Source: Dulcicalothrix desertica PCC 7102 (GTDB taxonomy: Bacteria; Cyanobacteriota; Cyanobacteriia; Cyanobacteriales; Nostocaceae). From it: a stretch of 64,000 nt of DNA. The DNA is taken from positions 102,755 through 166,754 of the forward strand of contig NZ_RSCL01000019.1 of the NCBI RefSeq assembly GCF_003991905.1. The letters run 5' to 3'. This document shows positions 9,649-18,010 of the stretch, in pieces. Within the stretch, counting starts at the first letter, position 1. Every line of letters begins with the position of its first letter. The notes under the pieces were generated by a model. That model had not been told where the DNA came from. It saw only the letters and a program-made list of their open reading frames with translations, and ran no database searches. The position numbers and the translations under genes were made by a program.

Positions 9649-10152
9649 ATGAGATCACTCAAATTAAATTTTGTGCTTTTAGCTAGTGTAGGATTATTTT
9701 TCTTAGGCGCCTGTAGTAACCAAGCATCAGAGCCTAGCAGCAGCAATACAAATAGTGGTACAACAGAAACCGCAGCCAAAACTGACACTGCAAGCAAAAC
9801 TGAAACATCTGGTGAAAAATCCGCGCATGGCGACTCGCATGGTAAAAATGCTCAAGTTGTTGAATCTGGAAAGTATCACTTAGAAATGGTGCCTGAAAAA
9901 GAAGGTAATGCAACACATTTAGATTTTTACTTGCAAACAGGTGATAAACACGAAGCAGTACCAAATGCAAAAGTTACGGCTGATATTCAGTCACCTGATG
10001 GAAAACAAAAGACAGTTCCCCTTACTTATGATGCTAGTGGTAAGCACTATACTGCTAAGTTGGATGGTGGTGCAGCAGGTCAATACCAAGTAAAAATTAC
10101 TGCGGCTGTTGGCAGTGAAACAGTAAACGGGCGGTTTAATTTTAATCAGTAA
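9649..10152 (+). CDS. Small periplasmic lipoprotein, FixH/YtkA-like domain
   Basis: Exported lipoprotein of 167 residues with lipobox FFLGAC after a hydrophobic signal. A low-complexity Ser/Thr/Glu/Lys linker with HGDSHG follows. From residue 75 there is a beta-rich domain (YHLEMVPEKEGNATHLDFYL ... AAGQYQVKITAAV) of the kind found in FixH/YtkA-like proteins. An in-frame TTG at 9631 exists, but GAGGAG at 9635 sits 7 bases before the ATG at 9649, which is the better start. It lies directly behind the RND pump and probably is co-transcribed. A role in periplasmic metal handling is inferred from its histidines and position. Confidence 0.8.
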   Translation: MRSLKLNFVLLASVGLFFLGACSNQASEPSSSNTNSGTTETAAKTDTASKTETSGEKSAHGDSHGKNAQVVESGKYHLEMVPEKEGNATHLDFYLQTGDKHEAVPNAKVTADIQSPDGKQKTVPLTYDASGKHYTAKLDGGAAGQYQVKITAAVGSETVNGRFNFNQ

Positions 10153-10308
10153 TCTAACTGATTAACATTATCAAGAATGTAGTTTGGCATAAAAAAGAAG
10201 CGTATTGCAAAAAGTAAATTTTGTTTCAACTTCATTATTTTTGCCAACTACTTTATTTTCTCTATAAACAAATAATCTAAAAACATAATCTTTATATTCA
10301 CTTTTTGA

Positions 10309-10706
10309 ATAAAGACACCAGTAAATCCGCAAGAGTGTGAAGTATTATTTTCGCAAATCACTCAAGCCTTGGATTCAGGAGAGTTTTTCTTATTAGGTAT
10401 CGATTTGCAAAAACCCAAACCTATCTTGGAAGCTGCATATAATGATAGTCAAGGAGTGACGGCTACTTTTAACTTAAACATGTTAGACCATATTAACTGG
10501 TTGTATAACGGTAACTTTAATACAATGCAGTTTGAGCATTGGGCATTTTACAACGAGACTGAAAATCAAATTGAGATGCATTTGCGTTCAAAGCAACAGT
10601 AAACTATGAAATTAGGCGCCTAAATTTAAGTATTAATTTTGCTGGCGGCGAAACTATTATGACCGAGATTTCACGTAAGTTTGATATTGCGACAATCAAG
10701 TTATTA
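10309..10706 (+). pseudogene. egtD: Relic of histidine N-alpha-methyltransferase EgtD
   Basis: Two blocks of EgtD (ergothioneine biosynthesis). The first, 10309-10602, reads GEFFLLGIDLQKPKPILEAA, YNDSQGVTATFNLNML and FEHWAFYNETENQIEMHL, then stops. In another frame the sequence continues through NLSINFAGGETI into TEISRKFDIATIK, the C-terminal EgtD signature. About 130 of some 320 residues remain; the SAM-binding N-terminal region is gone and there is a frameshift near 10598. The tail of the relic overlaps the annotated start of the next ORF. Confidence 0.8.
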
Positions 10707-11396
10707 CCTAAAAGGATATTCTTGAGACAAAAGAGAGAGAAAAAATATTTGAGCTTGTTCCGTTGGTTACGTTTGGTATTGCTAGGTTTACTAATTAGTT
10801 TGTTGGTAATACCATTGACCGCAACCGCTTATATCAGTTTGATGACGAATGGTATCCGCTATATCAAACCAGAAGAAGTTCCACAAGAACGGCTAGCAAT
10901 GATATTCGGTGCAGGAATCTTAGCTAATGGTCAACCGACACCGATGCTTGCAGACCGTGTAAAAGCTGCGGTTAAACTTTACCAGATTGGGCGAGTTAAA
11001 AAGTTACTAATGACAGGGGATAACAGTAGAGTTTCCTACAATGAGGTTAGGTCGATGCAGCAGTACGCTCATGGTTTGGGAGTACCCATGAAAGATATTG
11101 CTCTAGATTACGCTGGTTTTAGCACCTATGAGAGTTGTTATCGCGCTCATCAGATTTTTGGACTACATGAAGCTGTTGTTGTCACCCAAAATTATCATTT
11201 ACCTCGTGCAATTTACACCTGTCGCCAATTTGGATTAGATACCGTAGGTTTAGGAACTCCAGATATCGAAATTTACGGACTCTGGGGAATGATTCCTTAT
11301 TTAAGGCGAGAAATGTTCGCAAACGTTAAAGCATTGTGGGAGGTTCATATTACCCGTCCTCAACCAACTTTTTTAGGACGCTTTGAAAAAATATAG
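10659..11396 (+). CDS. SanA/YdcF-like DUF218 membrane protein
   Basis: DUF218 (SanA/ElyC-type) protein thought to act at the cell envelope. One membrane helix (WLRLVLLGLLISLLVIPLTA) anchors an extracytoplasmic domain with IFGAGILANGQPTPMLADRV, LLMTGDN and VVVTQNYHLPRAIYTCRQFG, matching the DUF218 fold. The first 16 codons from ATG 10659 (MTEISRKFDIATIKLL) are the C-terminal end of the EgtD relic, not part of a normal SanA protein. A TTG at 10722, with AAGGA six bases upstream, begins exactly where SanA-like sequence starts and is a plausible real start. Either translation begins in the relic, giving a chimeric N-terminus, or at the TTG. Confidence 0.85.
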   Translation: MTEISRKFDIATIKLLPKRIFLRQKREKKYLSLFRWLRLVLLGLLISLLVIPLTATAYISLMTNGIRYIKPEEVPQERLAMIFGAGILANGQPTPMLADRVKAAVKLYQIGRVKKLLMTGDNSRVSYNEVRSMQQYAHGLGVPMKDIALDYAGFSTYESCYRAHQIFGLHEAVVVTQNYHLPRAIYTCRQFGLDTVGLGTPDIEIYGLWGMIPYLRREMFANVKALWEVHITRPQPTFLGRFEKI

Positions 11397-11436
11397 CGAA
11401 CTGTCGAATTGGCGCCAAATTTGAAAAATTGCAAAA

Positions 11437-11473
11437 TTTCATCCTAATTTCATCAGGTCATGTCAATCTAAGT
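11437..11473 (+). promoter_or_regulatory. TTTCAT-box promoter upstream of the outer-membrane factor
   Basis: TTTCAT at 11437 and 11448, TGTCAA 7 bases later, TATAGA at about 11473. One of the best matches to the consensus. Confidence 0.65.
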
Positions 11474-11479
11474 ATAGAG

Positions 11480-11617
11480 GTAAATTAATAACATAGATAA
11501 CTCAGTGCAGGGCTAAACTATATGTCATCTTCCATTAACTTATTTTGATTCTTATCTTGACTTACAGATTTTCCATCTTTTTTGTTTTACTACCCCTGAT
11601 AACAGGAGTAGCTTTTT
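11480..11617 (+). ncRNA. Candidate small RNA or attenuated leader ahead of the OMF gene
   Basis: Transcription from the TTTCAT promoter would reach an intrinsic terminator at 11590-11617 (CTACCCCTG/CAGGAGTAG, 4-base loop, then CTTTTT), 38 bases before the OMF start codon. It would yield a transcript of about 130 nt, or an attenuator allowing partial read-through. Confidence 0.4.
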
Positions 11618-11655
11618 ACCGTGTGGTGTAATTTTATCTGTTGGAGTGAAAATAT

Positions 11656-13119
11656 ATGTTGAAGTACCGTTACTTAATTGTTGCAGGTATTGGTTATATA
11701 CTTATATTAAGTAATATTGCTACTAGTTCAGCCCAAACAATATTTCAGTTAACACAATCACAATCTCAGTCTACATCCCCTACTTCAACTTCACTTGATA
11801 ACCTCAATCCGAATTCAAATCTTCTACAGTTTCCTACCAAATCAGAGGAAGTCAAAATTCTCGTAACTCAGCCTATCACCTTAGAGCAAGCTTTGGAACT
11901 AGCACGCCGTAATAATCGAGACTTACAAGTAGGAATATTAACTCTGGAGCGTAGTCGCGCGGGGTTACGCGAAGCACAAGCGGCTTTATATCCCAATCTC
12001 GGTTTAAGTACGGATGTCTCCCGTGGACAATCTGCAAACGATCAACTTTCTGCCGAATTGCGCTCTCGAAGTGGAATACCGACAAGCCAAGAAGCGGCAA
12101 GTACAACTTTCTCCGGCGCCGCGCAGTTAAGTTATAACATTTATACTTCTGGTTCAAGGTCAGCCCGCATTCGAGCGGCAGAGGAACAATTACGTTTTGA
12201 TGAATTAGATGTGCAACGTTTGTCAGCAGAAATTGGGCTGCAAGTTGCCACTCAATACTACGATTTACAACAAGCCGATGAACAAGTTAGAATTAATCGT
12301 GCTGCCGTTGAGAACGCGCAACGCAGTTTAAAGGACGCTCAAGCATTAGAAAGTGCGGGAGTTGGTACTAGATTTGATGTTCTGCGTTTTCAGGTAAATT
12401 TAGCAAATGCTCAACAAGAACTGACTAATAGTCTTAGTCAGCAACTAGTAGCCGCAAGACTGCTGGCAGTCACGTTGAGTTTAGCGCAATCTACAAATGT
12501 CAGTGCCGCAGATTCAGTGAAAATAGCTGGTTTATGGAATCAAACACTCGAAGATAGTATTGTGCTGGCATTTCAAAGTCGTCCTGAATTGCAACAGCAA
12601 TTGGTACAACGTAATATTAACGAGCAGCAACGACGCTTGGCACTTGCTGAGGTTCGACCACAAGTTAGTTTGGTTGCTAGTTATAACTTGTTAGACGTGT
12701 TTAGTGACCGTGTTGGCATTACCGATGGTTACTCGCTTGGAGTTAGAGCAAACTGGAATTTATTTGATGGAGGCGCCGCTAGAGCAAGATCTGCTCAATC
12801 GAAAGCTAATATTAATATTGCCGAAACTCGTTTTACTAGCCAACGCAACCAGATTCGTTATCAAGTCGAACAGTCTTACAGTAATTTGCAATCGAATTTA
12901 AGTAATGTTCAGACCGCGACTGTTGCTTTAAATCAAGCTCGAGAGGCTTTAACTTTAGCAAGGTTAAGATTTCAAGCAGGCGTAGGCACTCAAACAGATG
13001 TTATCGCTTCTGAAACCGAGCTTACTAGGGCTGAGGGTAATCGGGTTAGAGCTATATTAGACTACAATCGTGCTTTGGCTGGTTTGCAAAGGGCTGTTAG
13101 TAATCTGGGAAATCCTTAA
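11656..13119 (+). CDS. TolC-family outer membrane efflux protein
   Basis: Outer-membrane factor of 487 residues that forms the trimeric channel for tripartite efflux. A signal peptide (residues 1-26, ending SSA) is followed by a Ser/Thr/Gln-rich stretch, then two repeats of the OEP domain: LEQALELARRNNRDLQVGIL around residue 75 and ESRPELQQQ-type sequence (FQSRPELQQQLVQRNINEQQ) around 310. It ends with QARLRFQAGVG-like ARLRFQAGVGTQTDVIASET. It probably serves the RND pumps at 1 and 6416 and possibly the HlyD-AcrB pair at 25307, none of which has its own OMF. Preceded by a TTTCAT promoter and a terminator-like hairpin. Confidence 0.93.
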   Translation: MLKYRYLIVAGIGYILILSNIATSSAQTIFQLTQSQSQSTSPTSTSLDNLNPNSNLLQFPTKSEEVKILVTQPITLEQALELARRNNRDLQVGILTLERSRAGLREAQAALYPNLGLSTDVSRGQSANDQLSAELRSRSGIPTSQEAASTTFSGAAQLSYNIYTSGSRSARIRAAEEQLRFDELDVQRLSAEIGLQVATQYYDLQQADEQVRINRAAVENAQRSLKDAQALESAGVGTRFDVLRFQVNLANAQQELTNSLSQQLVAARLLAVTLSLAQSTNVSAADSVKIAGLWNQTLEDSIVLAFQSRPELQQQLVQRNINEQQRRLALAEVRPQVSLVASYNLLDVFSDRVGITDGYSLGVRANWNLFDGGAARARSAQSKANINIAETRFTSQRNQIRYQVEQSYSNLQSNLSNVQTATVALNQAREALTLARLRFQAGVGTQTDVIASETELTRAEGNRVRAILDYNRALAGLQRAVSNLGNP

Positions 13120-13198
13120 ATGTAGGTGTGCAAATGTTGAATCACGAGAAAAAACATCTGTAGGATAAAATTTGTTCGATTATTCCAAAATATTAAGT

Positions 13199-13269
13199 AG
13201 TTGGAAAATATTTTGTCAATTTTCAACTGTTTAAGTTTAAAAGTTTGACAATATTTACTAGCTCCAACT
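13199..13269. repeat. Imperfect 70-bp inverted repeat
   Basis: AGTTGGAAAATATTTTGTCAA at the left is mirrored by TTTGACAATATTT...TCCAACT at the right (core ends AGTTGGA/TCCAACT). It may be a small palindromic element or a stable hairpin; no coding potential. Confidence 0.45.
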
Positions 13270-13305
13270 GTTTAAATTTTATCTTTTATATATCAATAAA
13301 TTAAA

Positions 13306-13345
13306 ACTCATTATTCTCTATTTGTAGAGATAATGAGTTTTTTTT
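13306..13345 (+). terminator. Intrinsic terminator
   Basis: ACTCATTATTCTCTA (13306-13320) pairs with TAGAGATAATGAGT (13325-13338) with one bulge, a 4-base loop, then eight Ts. Strong terminator, probably for the OMF transcript. Confidence 0.8.
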
Positions 13346-13436
13346 AATATTTGAATTTGAGTAAAATAAAAAGCATTGATAATATCAATTTATTGCAATA
13401 AAGAAAATACTTTTAATTATATGTTATTATGCCAAA

Positions 13437-13453
13437 TTTCATCTTAATTTCAT
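13437..13453 (+). promoter_or_regulatory. TTTCAT box upstream of a DUF2808 gene
   Basis: TTTCAT at 13437 and 13448, then TATAAATATAGAG. The gene starts about 65 bases downstream. Confidence 0.6.
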
Positions 13454-13516
13454 AATTAACATTCATACTTATAAATATAGAGACAATTAATTTACTAAAT
13501 TAAAGAGGACATGACC

Positions 13517-13996
13517 ATGAAAAAGTTGATTTATGCAGTTGCATTTACCTTAGTTATTGCATCTTCAGTTCCTGTAGCTTTGGCAAAAAACCCTAATGAT
13601 GCTAAGGTCACTCATCTTGGTAATAGTGCTGCATTTCCTAACGATTCTGCTGTTTCAGATGCTACTCATAAATTTGAAGTACACGTTCAAGGAAAAGCTG
13701 TATCTGAGTTAGCTATTAATTTGCCAGAAGGAGTCAAAGTTAATAGAGGAATTGAGGTTAAAAACAAATCAGGTCAAAAAATTCCTGCGACAGTTTCAAT
13801 TGATGGAAAAATAGCTACAGTAGCTTTTGCTGAACCTGTAGCTCCTGGTAACTCGCTATCGGTTTCTATGAAAGGAGTTAACGCTTCGAGTTACGATTCT
13901 AATCAATTTTTGCATTATCAAGTATCTGCTAAAAATGAAGGAATGAAAGAAGCTATTTCACTCGGTTTGGTTCAGATAACAACTTACCTAAGTTAA
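13517..13996 (+). CDS. DUF2808 exported protein
   Basis: Cyanobacterial DUF2808 protein, about 159 residues, function unknown. A signal peptide (MKKLIYAVAFTLVIASSVPV, cleavage after LA) precedes a beta-rich domain with KFEVHVQGKAVSELAINLPE, GIEVKNKSGQKIPATVSIDG, ATVAFAEPVAPGNSLSVSM and a final LHYQVSAKN...LGLVQITTY. AGAGGA is well spaced for the ATG at 13517 rather than 13511. It is very similar to the DUF2808 protein at 39200, and further paralogs lie at 37737 and 38483. All four follow a TTTCAT box, so an envelope role in the metal response is a reasonable inference. Confidence 0.88.
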   Translation: MKKLIYAVAFTLVIASSVPVALAKNPNDAKVTHLGNSAAFPNDSAVSDATHKFEVHVQGKAVSELAINLPEGVKVNRGIEVKNKSGQKIPATVSIDGKIATVAFAEPVAPGNSLSVSMKGVNASSYDSNQFLHYQVSAKNEGMKEAISLGLVQITTYLS

Positions 13997-14066
13997 ACAG
14001 CGAAATTAAACAAATTACCTGTCAATAATTAGATAAACTGCTTTCAAAAGAATTAAGCAGTATTTA

Positions 14067-14095
14067 TAGAGTAGCTTTCAAAATAGGCTACTCTA
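14067..14095 (+). terminator. Hairpin after DUF2808
   Basis: TAGAGTAGC pairs perfectly with GCTACTCTA across an 11-base loop. No long T run, so termination is plausible but not certain. Confidence 0.45.
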
Positions 14096-14205
14096 TCTAC
14101 CTCGCTAATTTTTTATAAGAAATTTGATTTTCAACATGAACTAAGTTATTGACCTAACTATATTGTTTTAATTTATACTATATTGCTTAAGATATTTAAC
14201 GCAGA

Positions 14206-14561
14206 ATGTATCGCTGGTTTATCCTTTTTATAACGGCTTATTTGATTGCCACTGGAATTATTTATGAGGAATGATAACCCAAGTTGACCAGCATTTTATC
14301 GAAATGATGGTTCCACATCATGAACAAGCAGTGCAGATGGCGGATTTGGCTTTAACTCGCTCTAAACGTCCTGAAATTAAAAAATTAGCGGAAGCGATTA
14401 AAAGAGATCAAAACCGCGAAATTCAACAAATGCGAACTTGGTACAAAGCATGGTACGGTAAAAATTTGCCTGTTGTTGCGATGAATCAGGGAACAATGAT
14501 GCAAATGCATCAAGGCATGAAACCAGAAATGATTTGGCGCCGATACACTACTAATAACTAG
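14206..14561 (+). pseudogene. DUF305 protein, frameshifted and truncated
   Basis: DUF305 proteins are periplasmic and include the copper-binding CopM type. A signal-like start (MYRWFILFITAYLIATGIIY, from 14206) stops at 14272. The DUF305 core continues in another frame from 14271: DQHFIEMMVPHHEQAVQMAD, then REIQQMRTWYKAWYGKNLP. It keeps the His/Met residues of the first DUF305 helix pair but lacks the second half of the family and ends in unrelated sequence at 14561. Probably decayed; a short 96-residue product from 14271 cannot be excluded. No TTTCAT box precedes it. Confidence 0.7.
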
Positions 14562-14771
14562 TGAAGTTAACTTTTTACGTGTTTTCAAAAACCGTGCAGC
14601 AGGAGAAATTAATATTGGCTTGTTTAATAGTTTTAATTTTGACGATGCAGAAACATCTGCGTAACTTTTGCCATAAGTAATCTGGGTTTGTAACTGCTCT
14701 GGGAGTGCGGTGCAGGCGCCGAGCAGGTGCTTCTCTGAGTAGTTGCTCCTATTTAAAAAAATTGAGTTAAA
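14562..14771. other. Spacer with possible coding relic
   Basis: One forward frame stays open (LITSEVNFLRVFKN ... NIGLFNSFNFDDAET) to about 14663 without a start. It looks like the tail of a lost gene that I cannot identify. Confidence 0.3.
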
Positions 14772-14788
14772 TTTCATCTTGATTTCAT
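14772..14788 (+). promoter_or_regulatory. TTTCAT box upstream of the porin
   Basis: TTTCAT at 14772 and 14783; TTATTTATAGGG -10-like element about 20 bases later. The porin starts at 14862. Confidence 0.6.
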
Positions 14789-14861
14789 CCGATTATGAGA
14801 ATCTTATTTATAGGGTCAAACCCGCTGTAACAAATATTACTTTGTATGAGGAATAAAAATC

Positions 14862-16574
14862 ATGTCCCAAGCTAAATTTTTGTGGAAATATCTACTGTTT
14901 AGTCCTGTTGCTCTAGTAAGTAGCCTTGCTTTTTCAATATCAACCATAGCTGCCGAGAATCCAGTAAAGTCTGAAGTAAATCAAATTGATGCCCTAGCTC
15001 AAGTAGACCCGACTTCCGGTAACTCTTCTTTAAACCAAATCCAACAATACAGTAGTGACACTGCCCAAGTCACATCTGTTTCCCAGTTTTCTGACGTGCA
15101 ACCTACAGACTGGGCTTTTCAGGCCTTGCAGTCGCTTGTTGAGCGCTATGGTTGTATTGCTGGTTATCCGAATGGAACTTTTCGGGGAAACCGTGCTATG
15201 ACCCGTTATGAATTTGCCGCTGGTTTAAATGCTTGCTTAGAGCGAGTCAACGAACTAATTGCCACAGCTACTACTAACTTGGTTACTAAAGAAGACTTAG
15301 CAACTGTGCAACGGTTGCAAGAAGAATTCTCTAATGAACTAGCAACTGTACGGGGTCGTGTAGATGCTCTTGAAGCTCGTACTTCTGAAATAGAAGCCAA
15401 TCAATTTTCCACTACAACAAAGCTGAATGGAGAAATCATCTTTAACATATCTAATGTTTTTGGTGGTGATAAAAGGGCGGTGCCTTCTGGTGCCAACCCA
15501 AATACCGCTAGAGAATTAGATTCCAACACTATTTTCACTGACCGAGTTCGTTTAATCTTGAATACGAGCTTTGATGCTAAAGACTTGTTGCAAATACGTT
15601 TGCAAGCCCGAAATGTAACTCCCTATGACACAAATGTAACAGGCACTAACATGACCCGCTTTGGTTTCGATGGGAATCAAGATAATAACATGGGTGTTGA
15701 TAAAGTCAACTACTCTTTTGACCTCAGTGATTCAATACGAGTCAAAGTAGATGCAGCAGGTGGTAATATATACGACAATATCAACAACTTCAACCCTGAC
15801 TTAGCTAGTGATAATAAGGGCGCTTTATCTCGTTATGGTCGTTTTAGCCCCATTTACCGCACAGGCTTTGGTGGTGCAGGCGCAACTATAAATATAAATC
15901 CGAAAGGTTCTCCTTTCTCTGCATCAGCATCTTATGTAGCTCGTACAGCAAATAATCCTGGTTTAGGTGCAGGTCTGACAAATGGCGCCTACACTGCTCT
16001 TGGTCAACTAGTTTTCCAACCTAGTAAAGCATTAAATGTTGGTTTGACTTATGCTCGTAACTATCAAAATAGTTTGTCTGGTATCAACATGTTTGAAGGT
16101 ACTGGGAGTATCTACGCGGGTAATCCTTTTAATGGTGTTGCCACTACCGCCAACCACTATGGCATACAAGCAAATTTCATACCTAGCTCAAGCTTGACCA
16201 TTGGTGGCTGGTACGGTTATGCCGATGCAGAAGCATTGGTAAATGGTGCAGGAGTAAATAAAGGAGATAATGCATCAATCAATTATTGGGCTGCAACCCT
16301 TAGCATCAAAGACTTTGTGAAAGAAGGTAACTTGCTTGGCTTTATCTTTGGTCAACCACCTAAAGTCAGCAGTAACGATGCTTTCACTTCTGCCACAAGA
16401 ACTATTAGACGCGAAGATAACGACACTTCTTACCACCTGGAAGCTTTGTACCGTATGCAAGTAAATAAGAATATTTCTGTTACTCCAGGTTTATTAGTAA
16501 TCTTCAATCCCGAACATAACAACAACAATGACACTATCTACGTAGGTACACTCCGTACTAACTTTTCGTTTTAG
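14862..16574 (+). CDS. SLH-domain outer-membrane porin (OprB type, 'iron uptake porin')
   Basis: Cyanobacterial outer-membrane porin of 570 residues. Signal peptide at 1-31 (ends IAAEN). An SLH domain at about 75-135 (FSDVQPTDWAFQALQSLVER, GYPNGTFRGNRAMTRYEFAA) should bind the cell wall. A coiled coil at 135-180 (LATVRGRVDALEARTSEIEA) links to an OprB-like beta-barrel running to the terminal phenylalanine (TLRTNFSF), typical for barrel insertion. Related proteins are annotated as iron uptake porins; selectivity cannot be judged here. Its TTTCAT promoter places uptake and efflux genes in one regulon. Confidence 0.93.
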   Translation: MSQAKFLWKYLLFSPVALVSSLAFSISTIAAENPVKSEVNQIDALAQVDPTSGNSSLNQIQQYSSDTAQVTSVSQFSDVQPTDWAFQALQSLVERYGCIAGYPNGTFRGNRAMTRYEFAAGLNACLERVNELIATATTNLVTKEDLATVQRLQEEFSNELATVRGRVDALEARTSEIEANQFSTTTKLNGEIIFNISNVFGGDKRAVPSGANPNTARELDSNTIFTDRVRLILNTSFDAKDLLQIRLQARNVTPYDTNVTGTNMTRFGFDGNQDNNMGVDKVNYSFDLSDSIRVKVDAAGGNIYDNINNFNPDLASDNKGALSRYGRFSPIYRTGFGGAGATININPKGSPFSASASYVARTANNPGLGAGLTNGAYTALGQLVFQPSKALNVGLTYARNYQNSLSGINMFEGTGSIYAGNPFNGVATTANHYGIQANFIPSSSLTIGGWYGYADAEALVNGAGVNKGDNASINYWAATLSIKDFVKEGNLLGFIFGQPPKVSSNDAFTSATRTIRREDNDTSYHLEALYRMQVNKNISVTPGLLVIFNPEHNNNNDTIYVGTLRTNFSF

Positions 16575-16621
16575 AGTGCAATTAGCTGTTGTTTAGGGAG
16601 CATCTCACTCAGGTGCAAATT

Positions 16622-16647
16622 TAGAGACGCGATATGTCGCGTCTCTA
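16622..16647. repeat. GTAGAGACGCG-type palindrome
   Basis: TAGAGACGCGATATGTCGCGTCTCTA, a near-perfect palindrome just after the porin. Same family as the cores at 4654 and 17804. It may also serve as a terminator (TATAATCTT follows). Confidence 0.7.
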
Positions 16648-16830
16648 TAATCTTGATTTGAGTAGCACGCAGTTCGTGAACACGAATAAATTAGAAATGC
16701 TACATAGTTTTTCTCTGTATACATAGATACTAATAGTTTGTTAATAGTACTTGAGCCGTTTTAGATGCATAACATTTAATAAGTTTTTGTAGTTTTAAAC
16801 GCAAGCCTAAATTTCTTATATTGCTTTATA

Positions 16831-16869
16831 TTTCATATTGATTTCATCTTGACCTGTCAGAATTAAAAT
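16831..16869 (+). promoter_or_regulatory. TTTCAT-box promoter without a downstream gene
   Basis: TTTCAT at 16831 and 16842, TGTCAG 7 bases later, TAAAAT at 16864-16869. No intact gene follows; a structured non-coding stretch does. Confidence 0.6.
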
Positions 16870-16876
16870 AGCTCAA

Positions 16877-16968
16877 TCAGGTCCATTGCACTTAGTTAAA
16901 TTTTATTACTACTTTAACTAAGTCTCACTTACACCTACTTGGCAATTGGACTTGCTGAGTGTTTCTTA
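16877..16968 (+). ncRNA. Candidate small RNA with nested stems
   Basis: Starts about 8 bases after the -10 of the TTTCAT promoter. Inner stem CTTAGTTAAA (16891) with TTTAACTAAG (16913) is perfect. Outer stem GTCCATTGC (16881) pairs with GCAATTGGAC (16942) with one bulge. GTTTCTT follows. No ORF with an RBS. Confidence 0.4.
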
Positions 16969-16974
16969 ATTTGT

Positions 16975-17275
16975 TTACAGTAATATTGCGATTTTCTTAA
17001 TAACCAATTATACATTATAGCTACAAAAATCTTTTAAGTCGTCTCTTGACGCTATCTTTCTTGTAGTCTATTTTCAAAGTTTTGTTGACTGTTCATAATT
17101 TGATGAATTTTATTGTCCACCTATTGCATCTTATCCAGAATATCAAATTCGCTTGATTTAAGACTGTTCCAGCATAACTTAATCCTTACAAGACAACGAT
17201 TTTGGCTTGTTTTAACTACGTACATTTACCCGGCTTTGATATCGTTTTTTACAACAAACGCATCCTTTTATAGTT
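16975..17275 (-). pseudogene. Degraded copy of the CACC/Met-rich exported protein region
   Basis: Base-level similarity to 19213-19400, the 3' part and flank of the gene at 19302-19583. Matching stretches include CCAATTATACATTAT, AAGTTTTGTTGACTGTTCAT and TTTTTTACAACAAACGCATC. The frame is destroyed and about 120 unrelated bases separate the last two blocks. A decayed duplicate, not a gene. Confidence 0.6.
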
Positions 17276-17417
17276 TACTGTAGAGTTAAGTAAATATGTA
17301 TAAAGATTTATTTCCAGATGTGATTGCAATACCTATAAACTGAACTGTTATCTGAACTGTCATCTTAATTACAATTAGGCGCCAGTCCAAGAAAAAAATT
17401 TAGAAACTAGAAAGGGC

Positions 17418-17448
17418 TTGACTCTCTAGCCCACTAGAGGGTTAAAAA
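17418..17448 (+). promoter_or_regulatory. MerR-type promoter of the glutaredoxin-like gene
   Basis: TTGACT (17418) and TAAAAA (17443) separated by 19 bp containing the dyad CTCTAG...CTAGAG. The overlong spacer is the hallmark of MerR-activated promoters. Confidence 0.75.
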
Positions 17449-17481
17449 TAAAATAAGTAAGAAAAATTTTAGGTGGACATT

Positions 17482-17730
17482 ATGACAAAACGTCAAATAG
17501 AAATTTTTACGGCTGACTGCCCTCTCTGTGATGAAACAGTGCAAATGGTGCAAGAATTGGCTTGCTCTCATTGTGAAGTATCGATTTATAAGCTGCGGCA
17601 AGAACAGGAAAAAGCCAAACGGTATGGAGTAAATGCAGTGCCAGCGATCATCGTTAATGGAAAACTAGTTCTGACTGGCAAACCTAATCGAGAGCAACTT
17701 CTAGCTGCTGGGGTGGGTCAAAGTATCTGA
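17482..17730 (+). CDS. Glutaredoxin/thioredoxin-like small protein (CPLC)
   Basis: 82-residue thioredoxin-fold protein. IEIFTADCPLCDETVQMV carries the redox motif CPLC. VNAVPAIIVNGKLVLTG has the cis-proline preceded by Val-Asn-Ala, as in glutaredoxins. A second pair, ACSHC, lies at residues 27-31 and could bind metal. An in-frame GTG occurs at 17473, but AGGTGG is spaced for the ATG at 17482. A MerR promoter controls it and a merR gene follows, so a thiol or metal stress role is likely. Similar proteins occur beside mercury-type MerR regulators; a mercury role is only a possibility. Confidence 0.85.
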   Translation: MTKRQIEIFTADCPLCDETVQMVQELACSHCEVSIYKLRQEQEKAKRYGVNAVPAIIVNGKLVLTGKPNREQLLAAGVGQSI

Positions 17731-17803
17731 CGTTTACACATACCGTGAAAAGTTAGAGGTGTGGAGTCCAGGGTGTGATAGCCTAAGTGAAAATCGTGCA
17801 TTC

Positions 17804-17841
17804 GTAGAGACGCTTTCACGTAAACGTAAGCGCGTCTCTAC
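17804..17841. repeat. GTAGAGACGCG-type palindrome with insert
   Basis: GTAGAGACGC at 17804 mirrors GCGTCTCTAC at 17832. The centre CTTTCACGTAAACGTAAG is itself nearly palindromic. Third member of this repeat family in the window. Confidence 0.7.
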
Positions 17842-18010
17842 CTGCTTGCAATTTTTTACAATTCCTGAACGAACTGCTACACAGCATTAAGCTTTGTATA
17901 CTTTGCTCTTATCAAAATTATAAATATCTGCGACAATAGTATACAGAAAATTTTGGTATTAATTATAAATATATAGATGTGTAAATGTTGAGTCACAATC
18001 AAGAAAATGT

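Noticed and set aside
14271..14561. Functional CopM-like DUF305 protein
   Set aside because: Signal peptide is out of frame and the second half of the domain is missing.
14385..14777. Reverse ORF of 130 codons near DUF305
   Set aside because: Overlaps the DUF305 relic and the TTTCAT promoter, no domain and no credible start.
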